Positions 1-7,351 of a stretch of 64,000 nt of DNA are shown here, piece by piece; the first letter of the stretch is position 1, and every line of letters starts with the position of its first letter. Origin of the DNA: Puteibacter caeruleilacunae. Lineage in GTDB: Bacteria; Bacteroidota; Bacteroidia; Bacteroidales; Prolixibacteraceae. Where the stretch lies: NCBI GenBank assembly GCA_005217565.1, contig SJCO01000002.1, forward strand, positions 1-64,000, read 5' to 3'. The position numbers and the translations under genes were made by a program. The notes beneath the pieces were generated by a model, which saw nothing but the letters and a program-made list of their open reading frames with translations, was not told where the DNA came from and did not search any database.

Positions 1-492
1 CTTACAGCAAATTTGAACACAACAATCGCTTTGACTTTAGACGAGTCTGACATTGTATTCGATTTCAACACGCTTGCTGATTACAAAAACGGATTAGGAT
101 CATACGACGGGAAATACGCTTCTACAGGTTCTGTATCATCTACTAACAACTGGAACCTTTTCTTCCATGCAACTAAAGATTTCAAACATTCAAACAACAC
201 AGATGTAATGCCATTGAACAATGTAGGTCTTTCTGCAAAATGGAGAGGAACAAACGCTATTGTAAACAAGGCAGACAAGCAAACTTTGGCTTTGAGCAAG
301 AAAGAGACAATGATCTTAGGTCATAGCAACGACGGAATGAACGCTGGAGATCACGATACCAACGGTTTCACGATCTACTGGGAAATGGGAACCAAAGGAA
401 ATGGTATGAACGGTAAATCAATCTTCGAGCAAGACCTTAAAAAAGGAACTTACAACACTCAAGTTGAGTTCACCGCTAGAGAAATACTATAA
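1..492 (+). CDS. Secreted ~195-aa beta-rich protein, copy 1 (5' end cut by window edge)
   Basis: The frame is open from base 1 and reads LTANLNTTIAL, which aligns with residue ~35 of the two complete paralogues at 2708 and 3861. The first ~35 residues, including the signal peptide, therefore lie outside the window; the ATG at 13 is internal. The protein shares with its paralogues the GSVSSTNNWNL stretch, MPLNNVGL, NAGDHDTNGF, IYWEMGTKG and the C-terminal EVEFTAREIL-like end. The alternating hydrophobic pattern suggests an all-beta secreted domain. I cannot assign a family; the W-containing strand and the final FTA strand faintly recall WxL or pilin-like sandwiches, but that is only an impression. 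It is followed by a composite repeat and a strong terminator, so it is probably transcribed alone. Confidence 0.8.
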   Translation, partial: LTANLNTTIALTLDESDIVFDFNTLADYKNGLGSYDGKYASTGSVSSTNNWNLFFHATKDFKHSNNTDVMPLNNVGLSAKWRGTNAIVNKADKQTLALSKKETMILGHSNDGMNAGDHDTNGFTIYWEMGTKGNGMNGKSIFEQDLKKGTYNTQVEFTAREIL

Positions 493-605
493 GGCTTTGC
501 CTTACGGAAGACAGGAAAACGGAAGACAGGAAAAGGGATCGTTAGAATGCCTAAGTAACAAAGACGCTGTCAGCGTTTACAAAACCTAATAGCGACTAAA
601 AAACT
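490..605 (+). repeat. Composite intergenic repeat, copy A
   Basis: This element begins at the stop codon of copy 1. It has a short GGCTTTGCC hairpin, a purine-rich run with two GGAAGACAGGAAAA units, the decamer GGATCGTTAG at 536-545, then a tail with TCAGCGTTT and AACCTAATAGCG. The same order of blocks recurs near 3296, 23083 and 44637. Function unknown; its place just after genes suggests a 3'-end mobile or RNA-processing element. Confidence 0.6.
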
Positions 606-686
606 GAAAGTCATCTGACCTTTTTCTGGAATAACAATAACCCCATCTATAACAACAAGATAGATCTTAAAATACATAAGAGTTAA

Positions 687-719
687 AAAATAGGCTGCAC
701 AAATAGTGTGGCCTATTTT
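687..719 (+). terminator. Rho-independent terminator after copy 1
   Basis: A 14-bp stem (AAAATAGGCTGCAC with GTGTGGCCTATTTT, two G-U pairs) encloses an AAATA loop and ends in T residues. The A-rich left arm makes it potentially bidirectional. The core hairpin is almost identical to the one at 4529 after copy 3. Confidence 0.85.
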
Positions 720-1014
720 ACTCCCTTGATAAAAAGGAGATCAAAGAACCTCTAACCTTTTGCTTAAGTTTTTCATTTCTAATTATCCATTCCGAAACAT
801 CATCAGGGGGGAACCAGAGAATTAACCAGCACCCTCTACTTTGTTGATATAACGGTTTATACTTCTCAAAACGATAACCGATACAACATTCAAGCTAACA
901 AGCATCCAAATGTATAAGTCAGATAAGATATTATTTGAACCAGAAAGGACAAAATTTCCCGCTCATTTTTAGTACCTTTACCATCATGGTACTTCACCAT
1001 CGTTCTTTCAAAGA

Positions 1015-1073
1015 AGTGTTTCTAAAAGCAGGACATTTCAATGAAAAAGTGTTTCTAAAAACAGGACATTTCA
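1015..1073. repeat. 26-bp direct repeat pair, possible IS end remnant
   Basis: Two copies (1015-1040 and 1048-1073) of AGTGTTTCTAAAAGCAGGAC followed by ATTTCA differ at one base and are offset by 33 bp. Closely spaced repeated blocks are typical of the ends of IS21-family elements. No transposase gene is nearby, so this would be a relic or solo end. Confidence 0.45.
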
Positions 1074-1078
1074 TCGTC

Positions 1079-1122
1079 CCATCGAAAGTCCGTCGAAAGT
1101 CCGACGAAGGTCCATCGAAGAA
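1079..1122. repeat. 11-bp tandem repeat, four units
   Basis: Four consecutive units are CCATCGAAAGT, CCGTCGAAAGT, CCGACGAAGGT and CCATCGAAGAA. The array starts six bases after the direct-repeat pair at 1015-1073, so the two may belong to the same relic. Confidence 0.7.
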
Positions 1123-1446
1123 ATGTAAGCCTTGGTATAAGATTAAGTAAGCCCGAGGATGGCCTGAGTCCCTAAATCATCATTCCACCTTTATTTCCAA
1201 ATCAACATAGCAAAGACAACGTCTTTACACCAAACTTACCCCCCATTCTTACATCCTTCTCCAGCATACTATTGTTGGTGTCAATAGTGTATTCATTATG
1301 ACAAAACAGTATTAATGGAGATCTGAAATCTAAATCATTTTATGTAACTTTATACAGGATTTAATGTTATGACTTTTTAAGCCTGCCCGAATAATTTATT
1401 CCCGCAACATCCAATCCTGGTAGTTTAATTATTAGTTTCATTTTTT

Positions 1447-2439
1447 ATGGGGAAACCAAACAAATCGGCACATTACAACACAGAAGCAACACCAAAACGA
1501 GCGGCCCAACGCATGCGCTTGTCATTGGCGATGAAACTCATCCAATCAGACTATATAGATTTACTGAACGTTAGCTATGCAAGTCAGATAAAAAAGGGTA
1601 ACGCATATAATGCATTCTCAGGACACCTAATTAAAGATGTTATAACAGGGGAATACCCAAACCTTACTTATGATTTTGAAAAATTACGCATAAGCAGAGG
1701 AAAGCTGGAGGCTCCTCGATGGGCTATAGTAACAATCATCAAAGAAGGTTATCTGATAGAATGGGATTTGAAGGTAAAAGACCTTGAGCGATTAGAGGAT
1801 TATCTGATCTTATTTGCATACGAAAAACAAAAGCAAAACATAGTAACAAATGGCAATATTCTTAAGACAAGACGAAAAGATGGTCAATTCTTCCTTGCTA
1901 CCCGTGACACTCCGTCGCCGTCTGACATGAAATTCTGGTTAGGATTTTGCAACAAAGAGAAAACTCAGTGCTGTGACAGTCTGTATATAAAAGAAATTCC
2001 AGTGGAGGAAGCACAGCAGTATCAACTTCAACAACAGCAATTCCGACAAGAATTGAAACTAGAGGAGATAAAACAATCGCAATCAGAAGACTCAGCATGC
2101 GGAGATAATAATATTGATATCAGTAAGACTGACAACGCATCACCAAACATACAAACAGCCCTACCTGAGGAGCAGAAAGTATGCGTGTTAACTGAACCAC
2201 TTCAAGATGATTTCTCTGATGAGGCTATTATTGATATAATCAAGCAATTGCGAGAAAAGGAAGGTCTCAATCAGACTCAACTTGGTGAGAGGATCGGAAA
2301 AGCGCGAAGTCAGATATCAAAACTAGAGTCTGGTGACCAAAAAGTAAAAACATCAACGTTTCAGGAAATCCTGAAGGCCTTAAATTACAAAATCGAATTC
2401 AGGATAGTACCTGATGATAAAAACGTAGCAGGGACGTAA
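1447..2439 (+). CDS. DUF6266-like protein with C-terminal XRE-type HTH domain
   Basis: This 330-aa protein has no signal peptide. Residues ~10-190 resemble the Bacteroidota family DUF6266: a basic RAAQRMRLSLAMKLIQ helix, NAYNAFSGHLIKDVITGEYP, and FEKLRISRGKLEAP. The glycine-rich GGFSGKVG-like start I associate with that family is missing. Residues ~192-250 are Gln- and acid-rich and probably a linker. Residues ~255-330 form a lambda-repressor-like HTH with LNQTQLGERIGKARSQISKLE. The protein is therefore likely a cytoplasmic DNA-binding regulator with an unusual N-terminal domain, placed between secreted-protein paralogues 1 and 2. The HTH call is firm; the DUF6266 call is from memory of the family pattern. 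It could be an antitoxin-like or locus-specific regulator. Confidence 0.75.
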   Translation: MGKPNKSAHYNTEATPKRAAQRMRLSLAMKLIQSDYIDLLNVSYASQIKKGNAYNAFSGHLIKDVITGEYPNLTYDFEKLRISRGKLEAPRWAIVTIIKEGYLIEWDLKVKDLERLEDYLILFAYEKQKQNIVTNGNILKTRRKDGQFFLATRDTPSPSDMKFWLGFCNKEKTQCCDSLYIKEIPVEEAQQYQLQQQQFRQELKLEEIKQSQSEDSACGDNNIDISKTDNASPNIQTALPEEQKVCVLTEPLQDDFSDEAIIDIIKQLREKEGLNQTQLGERIGKARSQISKLESGDQKVKTSTFQEILKALNYKIEFRIVPDDKNVAGT

Positions 2440-2452
2440 CAACTCCCCTGCT

Positions 2453-2487
2453 CTTCGTTTTTCAAATACTACTATTCATTTTCGAAG
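2453..2487. promoter_or_regulatory. Distal inverted repeat CTTCG-N25-CGAAG upstream of copy 2
   Basis: Arms CTTCG (2453-2457) and CGAAG (2483-2487) flank a spacer ending in TATTCATTTT. The left arm starts 195 bp before the GG of the sigma-54-like promoter at 2646, exactly as the counterpart at 3603 does for copy 3. This suits an upstream activating site for an enhancer-binding protein. Confidence 0.5.
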
Positions 2488-2567
2488 AAGCCCCTATACT
2501 TCACTTATTTTCAAGCAGTTTAACTCACCAAAAACATTCAATCAGCAATCATACTATATACACTCTT

Positions 2568-2580
2568 CACTTTCGAAGAA
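2568..2580. promoter_or_regulatory. Proximal CACTTTCGAAGAA half-site upstream of copy 2
   Basis: The CGAAG block begins at 2574, 74 bp before the promoter GG. The matching block for copy 3 (3724) is also 74 bp away. Here only the right arm is recognisable. Confidence 0.4.
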
Positions 2581-2645
2581 TAAAGTATTTCATCCTTGGC
2601 ATCGACAACTATGCTTACATTCTGGTTTTATGAAACTTACAAACT

Positions 2646-2661
2646 TTGGCACACCAATTGA
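2646..2661 (+). promoter_or_regulatory. Sigma-54-like -24/-12 promoter of copy 2
   Basis: TTGGCACACCAATTGA has the -24 TTGGCAC element and a GG-N10-GA spacing. The -12 element reads TTGA rather than the usual TTGC. The same 16-mer with one change sits before copy 3. The implied start of transcription is ~47 bases downstream of nothing else recognisable, about 35 bases before the ATG at 2708. Confidence 0.55.
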
Positions 2662-2707
2662 CACATCTTAAGCGTAAACAACGAAAAAATTTAAAAAATT
2701 AAATATC

Positions 2708-3295
2708 ATGAAAACTTTAAGAACTTTAATCGCAGCAGTATTAGTAGCAGTAATAGGAATGTCAGCATCAGCTCAGGTAGCAAAACAAGATGCTAAGACA
2801 ATTAATCTTACAGCCAATTTGAACACAACCATCGCTCTTAACATGAGTGGAGACATCGTATTTGACTTCAATACACTTACAGACTACAAACAAGGTTTAG
2901 GATCATACGAAGGTGCATACGTATCAACAGGATCTGTATCATCTACTAACAATTGGAACCTTTACTTCAAAGCAACTAAAGATTTCAAACATGCGAATGG
3001 AAAAGACAAAATGCCTTTAAACAATGTAGGTTTGACAGCGAAATTTGAAGGTTCAAACGGGATCAAAAACTACGCTGACAATTCAACTATCGCATTAAGC
3101 AAGTCTGAGCAGGTGATATTAGGACATGATGGTTCAAACATGAACGCTGGTGATCATGACACCAACGGATTCAAAATCTACTGGGAAATGGGAACTAAAG
3201 GAAAGGGAATGAACGGAAAATCAATCTTCGAGCAAGACCTAAAGAAAGGTACTTACAATACAGAAGTTGAGTTCACAGCTAGAGAAATACTATAG
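2708..3295 (+). CDS. Secreted ~195-aa beta-rich protein, copy 2
   Basis: This is a complete 195-aa paralogue. Its signal peptide is MKTLRTLIAAVLVAVIGMSASA, cut before Gln. The mature part shares INLTANLNTTIALN, FDFNTL, GSVSSTNNWNLYFKAT, MPLNNVGL, MNAGDHDTNGF and KGTYNTEVEFTAREIL with copies 1 and 3; copies 1 and 2 are the closest pair. There is no lipobox, membrane anchor or T9SS CTD, so it is exported to the periplasm or beyond by an unknown route. It has its own sigma-54-like promoter and a downstream terminator, which indicates a separate transcript. The function is unknown; a structural or surface-fibre subunit is a guess from the beta-rich pattern and tandem duplication. Confidence 0.85.
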   Translation: MKTLRTLIAAVLVAVIGMSASAQVAKQDAKTINLTANLNTTIALNMSGDIVFDFNTLTDYKQGLGSYEGAYVSTGSVSSTNNWNLYFKATKDFKHANGKDKMPLNNVGLTAKFEGSNGIKNYADNSTIALSKSEQVILGHDGSNMNAGDHDTNGFKIYWEMGTKGKGMNGKSIFEQDLKKGTYNTEVEFTAREIL

Positions 3296-3402
3296 CGCTT
3301 CGCGCGGAGGACCGAAAATCGAAGACGAGAAAAAGGATCGTTAGAATTGCAAAGCCGCAAAGACCTTTCAGCGTTTGCAGAACCTGACAGCGTCTAAACA
3401 AG
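3296..3402 (+). repeat. Composite intergenic repeat, copy B
   Basis: It starts one base after the copy 2 stop codon. Blocks in order are a GCGCTTCGCGC hairpin, a purine-rich run, GGATCGTTAG (3335-3344), ACCTTTCAGCGTTTGCAG, and AACCTGACAGCGTCTA. The ACCTTTCAGCGT dodecamer is identical in copy C at 23141. Confidence 0.6.
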
Positions 3403-3500
3403 AAAAACACATTGAAAGGTCCAACAGACACTTCGAGGAAAGAACAAAAATTAGAAACGATAAATAAGCATACTCAATAAATTTTTTAGGGCAGTAGTAA

Positions 3501-3537
3501 ATAAAACCTGGTGAGTCGATAAGATAGCCAGGTTTAT
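3501..3537 (+). terminator. Terminator-like hairpin after copy 2
   Basis: ATAAAACCTGG and CCAGGTTTAT form a stem of about 10 bp around a 16-base loop. The trailing T-run is short, so termination strength is uncertain. Confidence 0.55.
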
Positions 3538-3600
3538 CCTAAACAAAAAAAGGAATATAAAAATACGCTCGTTGAAATAAAAACATAAAAAATTATGGGA

Positions 3601-3638
3601 CTCTTCGTTTTTGAAATCTAATATTCATTTCCGAAGAG
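3601..3638. promoter_or_regulatory. Distal inverted repeat CTCTTCG-N24-CGAAGAG upstream of copy 3
   Basis: Seven-base arms (3601-3607 and 3632-3638) flank a spacer with ATATTCATTTC. The CTTCG start at 3603 is 195 bp before the promoter GG at 3798, the same distance as at copy 2. Confidence 0.5.
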
Positions 3639-3689
3639 ACGAATATAAACAACTGAATATCTGATACTTTAAACAACAAACTCTACTTA

Positions 3690-3736
3690 CAATTCCTTCG
3701 ATTATGATAATACTATTCATTTTCGAAGTAGGAATT
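3690..3736. promoter_or_regulatory. Proximal inverted repeat upstream of copy 3
   Basis: CAATTCCTTCG and CGAAGTAGGAATTG form an interrupted palindrome with TACTATTCATTTT just before the right arm. CGAAG begins at 3724, 74 bp before the promoter GG, as in copy 2. Confidence 0.5.
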
Positions 3737-3795
3737 GTATTATCCATTCTTAAGCACACACACCCAACATCTTCACTCAGTGATATTTACACTTT

Positions 3796-3811
3796 TTGGC
3801 ACGCCAATTGA
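3796..3811 (+). promoter_or_regulatory. Sigma-54-like promoter of copy 3
   Basis: TTGGCACGCCAATTGA matches the -24 consensus TGGCACG and keeps the GG-N10-GA geometry, again with TTGA at -12. It is followed by TTTAAGCGTAAA, also conserved before copy 2, and lies 63 bp (GG to A) from the ATG. Confidence 0.58.
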
Positions 3812-3860
3812 ATTACTTTAAGCGTAAATAACAAATAGAAAATTCAAAAAACGAAATATC

Positions 3861-4448
3861 ATGAGAACTCTTAAGACCTTAATCGCAGCAGTTTTAGTAT
3901 CACTAGTAGCAACTTCAGCTTCAGCTCAAATAAAAGAAGATGCAAAGACAATCAATCTTACTGCAAATCTAAATACAACTATCGCACTTAATTTGAATAC
4001 TGATCCTATTACTTTTGATTTCAATACATTGGAAGACTATAAAAAAGGTTTAGGTAAAACTGGTCAGAAGTATGCATCAAAAGGTTCTGTTTCTTCAACT
4101 GCAAACTGGCAACTTGTTTTCGTTGCAACTGATGAATTCAAGCACAGCAATGGAAAAAACACAATGCCTCTTAATAATGTTGGTCTAAGAGCAACTGTTT
4201 CAGGACAAAAGTCGATCAAAAATAATGCATACAACAGATCATTAGCATTGAGCAAGAAAGAAACGATCATCCTTGATCAAAAAGGGAACCAGATGAATGC
4301 AGGTGATCACAAAGACAACGGTTTCACTATCTACTGGGAAATGGGAACAAGAAGAAACGACATGAACAAAAAGTCGATTTTCGACCAGAACCTTAAAAAA
4401 GGAACTTACAATACTGAAGTAAAATTTACTGCAAGAGAAGTAATTTAA
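3861..4448 (+). CDS. Secreted ~195-aa beta-rich protein, copy 3
   Basis: This complete 195-aa paralogue is more diverged than copies 1 and 2. Its signal peptide is MRTLKTLIAAVLVSLVATSASA, cut before Gln. It keeps GSVSSTANWQL, MPLNNVGL, LALSKKETIIL, MNAGDH, FTIYWEMGT and FTAREVI. No lipobox or sorting domain is present. The promoter region repeats that of copy 2 element by element, yet the sequence between the elements differs, which suggests that the regulatory sites are kept by selection. Product function is unknown. The three tandem copies upstream of the Ig-like operon make a cell-surface or matrix role plausible. Confidence 0.85.
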   Translation: MRTLKTLIAAVLVSLVATSASAQIKEDAKTINLTANLNTTIALNLNTDPITFDFNTLEDYKKGLGKTGQKYASKGSVSSTANWQLVFVATDEFKHSNGKNTMPLNNVGLRATVSGQKSIKNNAYNRSLALSKKETIILDQKGNQMNAGDHKDNGFTIYWEMGTRRNDMNKKSIFDQNLKKGTYNTEVKFTAREVI

Positions 4449-4528
4449 AAAATTGGGCTAACATAGACGATAATTGGTAAAAGAGTTCGAATTAGAAAGA
4501 AATCATTCAAATCTTAAGAGTTAAGAAG

Positions 4529-4557
4529 TAGGCTGCACAAATAGTGTGGCCTTTTTT
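4529..4557 (+). terminator. Rho-independent terminator after copy 3
   Basis: GGCTGCAC, loop AAATA and GTGTGGCC are followed by six T residues. The hairpin is the same as at 687-719. Confidence 0.85.
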
Positions 4558-5109
4558 ATTATTTCTGCTTCAATATTAATTTCATAATTTATTTGCCTCA
4601 ATCCTTAAGGTTCACTTGCGTGCCATAAAACATTTTGTTTTCACAATTAATATATTCTACAAATACTCATCCTTCCGAAATACCTTGATTTTATAGGCTT
4701 TATAGTCATTTTACACCTATATAACCAAATTAAAAATAACGAACAACAATATCACCACCTTGTAACTTCATAATAATAAGCACGTAAGAAGCCATACAGC
4801 AACACCATTAGGAATCAGAATTGTAAAAGAATTGAGGGATTCACGACACGAGAAAGTTACTATTCTGATCAAGAATTGACAAAACTTGAAAAAATAATGA
4901 CGAACGTATTAAAAAAGCGGATTAAAAACACTAAAAATGCTTGTTAAAATATTATGTTTGTCCTAATTTTAAGATAATGTTATTCATGAAAATGTTTAGT
5001 GGAATAGGCAGAATAACAGAATTTAAGTTTTGAGGATTGTTAATGAATGTTAAAATACCTAAAACCTTTAGGTTTTGGGAACGTACATTAACATCCGTAG
5101 AAGATAAAT
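4558..5109. other. AT-rich intergenic region before the Ig-like operon
   Basis: No gene is visible. An isolated TATGTTTG at 4953-4960 fits the Bacteroidota -7 element but lacks a clear TTTG partner at the right distance. At 5057-5078 the inverted repeat CCTAAAACCT/TTAGGTTTTGGG could be an operator. The operon promoter is presumably in this interval. Confidence 0.35.
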
Positions 5110-5157
5110 AATAACTATGACTAGCTGTACTTAGCGTTTTTCTCAGCTAGAGTTATT
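5110..5157 (+). promoter_or_regulatory. Leader hairpin before the Ig-like operon
   Basis: AATAACT-ATGA-CTAGCTG pairs with CAGCTAGAGTTATT: a 14-bp stem with a 4-base bulge and a ~16-base loop, followed by GTTTTAT. It lies ~55 bp before the first gene and could act as an attenuator or an mRNA-stabilising structure. Confidence 0.4.
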
Positions 5158-5211
5158 GTTTTATCAAAGTGGTGGTATAGTTTATTTTTATTACGGTTAA
5201 ATTTTTTCGAT

Positions 5212-6381
5212 TTGAGGGACAATATTGTAAAAACGGTATTAGTTTTAACACTATTGGTCTGGACTGGGATTGCTATGGGGCAGAGTGAAATTCCTCCTGT
5301 ACCCAATATTACGATCCCAAATCCAGGAACTGGCTCACAAGGGACTCCGCTAGAAGTATGTCCTGGCGAGACAACAAGGTTTGGTGTGCCAATAAACGAA
5401 ACCGATGCCGGAGATATTTCAACCAATCAATTCGAATGGATCGTCTATGGAGGAGAAATTACTATATTGAATGGAGTATTAGTATCAGGAACCGAAACAT
5501 TAACATCTGCAAGCGGATCAAGCTATACTTATCATCTACTTACAACTACTGGAATTACGAACACTGCAAACATTGATACAAGTAAAATATCAATAACCTG
5601 GGATACTAGTATTCTTGCGGACATAGAACAACCATTTATCGCGGTACGTCAAATTCCCGAATCAGGATGTGAAGATAATTGGTCAGTATTTTACGTCGAC
5701 ATAACAGCACCAACAATGAATTGCCCCAGTGAAAGTCCATATGCAGGCTCCTGTGCTTCAGCATTTACTATACCATCCACTACCACCTCAAAATGCAGCA
5801 CAGTGAGCCTTCTTTTATCTTGGACGATAGATAAACCTGTTGGAGATGATTTGACAGGAACTATAACTATTCCAGCTGGGAGTGATACTTTTACCGGTAG
5901 TCCTGGAGATTTCAATCTACCAGAAGGAACATCCTCCGTGACATACACTTTAAGTGACATGTCTAAAACACATGTTTACGGGACATGCAATTTCAATATT
6001 GAGATATCAGATGAGAAGCCTGTCATCAATAAAACACTTTCTGAATTCGCGGAATGTTCATCTGACGAAAAATTAAATCCTCAGAATCAGACATACCCTA
6101 TTAACATGGCAGAGTCATTAGCTCTGATAGATTCTGATATCACAGATGACTGTACTGATTTTTCAGCCCTAATAATTGAGTATCAAATAACAAATGAGGT
6201 CGCGACACCTGTTGACGGAAGTTGGACAGAAGGAAATCCAAGTTCATTCACAGTTAACGAAGGAATAAATAGAATCTGGTATAGAGTCACTGATGAAAGT
6301 GGTAATGTATCGGATTACAAACATATATACACATTGACAGTTTATCACACACCTAATCCAAGTGAAATCACGGCAAATTAG
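5212..6381 (+). CDS. Secreted Ig/HYR-like protein, first gene of the appendage operon
   Basis: This 389-aa protein starts at a TTG codon; no ATG precedes the signal peptide RDNIVKTVLVLTLLVWTGIAMG, which is cut before Gln. Residues ~30-165 form a Cys-containing Ig-like domain with NQFEWIVYGG and ISITW. Two HYR-like modules follow (~170-265 and ~270-375; GTSSVTYTLSD and INRIWYRVTDESGNVSDY). The C-terminus TVYHTPNPSEITAN carries the P-x-x-S-x-I motif shared by the next five genes. There is no T9SS CTD. It is likely a surface structural subunit. The TTG start is unusual and should be treated as provisional. Confidence 0.75.
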   Translation: MRDNIVKTVLVLTLLVWTGIAMGQSEIPPVPNITIPNPGTGSQGTPLEVCPGETTRFGVPINETDAGDISTNQFEWIVYGGEITILNGVLVSGTETLTSASGSSYTYHLLTTTGITNTANIDTSKISITWDTSILADIEQPFIAVRQIPESGCEDNWSVFYVDITAPTMNCPSESPYAGSCASAFTIPSTTTSKCSTVSLLLSWTIDKPVGDDLTGTITIPAGSDTFTGSPGDFNLPEGTSSVTYTLSDMSKTHVYGTCNFNIEISDEKPVINKTLSEFAECSSDEKLNPQNQTYPINMAESLALIDSDITDDCTDFSALIIEYQITNEVATPVDGSWTEGNPSSFTVNEGINRIWYRVTDESGNVSDYKHIYTLTVYHTPNPSEITAN

Positions 6382-6417
6382 GTCTAAAACGAATAAAATG
6401 AAATAGAACATGTTAAA

Positions 6418-7302
6418 ATGCAAATATCTCAAGCAAAAATGAAAACAATTATGATGATTTTAGTAGTAACCATATCAGAGATACCACAGAGCTTTGCTCA
6501 GGCAATAGCAACCGACAAGGTTCGGAAAGCTGGTGAGACTGTTACCTATAAGGTAATACCTGACCAGACTGTTCCTGCTGGTAATACCTTTGAATGGCAT
6601 ATTACTCCCGGGAAAAACGGAAAAGATTGGATCGTTGATCCACAAAAGGTAACCGGAACAGTTCGAAAGGTGTTGGGATCAGATCCTGTAATTTTAAAAA
6701 CAGTTCGCCTTGAAGTAATATGGTTAAAGGCTCCTGCTTCTGGAGAAAAGTACACATTATCCTATACAGAATGTCAGGAACAGGGAGATGGAAAAATCTG
6801 TTCGAATACGAAGTATTTCGACATACCTGTGAAGTATTACTTCGATGTTGCAACAGCCGATGCAGCACCTCAGTGTCCGAATGTCGCAGTAAACTCAGAT
6901 GAGCAATCTACAGAATTCGACTTTGTAGTTACTCAAATATCAAAGTCGCTTTACTATCGACCGCATTGGTGTTTTGATTTCAAAGTAATTGCAACAAACG
7001 GTGATCCTGATGACACAATCGATGTAGTAATTACACAAGGAGAAAATGAGCAAACACTCACTCCTACAGATGGCGTTTATCACACTGGAATTATTGATAC
7101 AGCAAACAAAGTACATGCTAAAGATGAAGTAACAATAAAAGTACAATTACATGCAAAATCTTCTAAGCAGCACAACATAATCTTGGAAATAACAAATGCT
7201 GAAGATGTTGATCATCATGCAATCGACATCAATAAAAATAACAATATAGGAGCGGAATTGATCTATGCCGCACCTAATCCATCAAATATAATGGCAGCAT
7301 AA
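6418..7302 (+). CDS. Secreted Ig-like subunit 2
   Basis: This 294-aa protein has a signal peptide ending SFAQ; an alternative ATG at 6439 gives a more compact one. The first domain (~25-130) has the NTFEWHITPG strand and a VRLEVIW strand that replaces the ITW strand seen in its neighbours. The second (~140-280) holds an FDFVVTQISKS strand and ends in a long beta/turn tail. The C-terminus LIYAAPNPSNIMAA has the shared P-x-x-S-x-I motif. The gap to the previous gene is 36 bp, consistent with one transcript. It has no CTD, lipobox or catalytic motif. Function is inferred from context as a building block of a surface fibre. Confidence 0.75.
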   Translation: MQISQAKMKTIMMILVVTISEIPQSFAQAIATDKVRKAGETVTYKVIPDQTVPAGNTFEWHITPGKNGKDWIVDPQKVTGTVRKVLGSDPVILKTVRLEVIWLKAPASGEKYTLSYTECQEQGDGKICSNTKYFDIPVKYYFDVATADAAPQCPNVAVNSDEQSTEFDFVVTQISKSLYYRPHWCFDFKVIATNGDPDDTIDVVITQGENEQTLTPTDGVYHTGIIDTANKVHAKDEVTIKVQLHAKSSKQHNIILEITNAEDVDHHAIDINKNNNIGAELIYAAPNPSNIMAA

Positions 7303-7351
7303 AAGAAAAAATAGAAATAAATAATAATAACAACTTAAAAAACGCACGACG

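Larger units (their letters stand above)
720..1446. other. Gene-poor gap with short repeats
   Basis: No convincing gene is present. The 71-codon frame at 935-1150 is made largely of the two direct repeats at 1015-1073 and the 11-bp tandem repeat at 1079-1122, and it has no family features. The rest is AT-rich. The promoter of the downstream HTH gene presumably lies in 1300-1446, but I see no clear -33/-7 pair. Confidence 0.5.

Noticed and set aside
935-1150. 71-codon open frame
   Set aside because: It consists largely of the direct and tandem repeats at 1015-1122 and has no signal peptide, domain or plausible start context.
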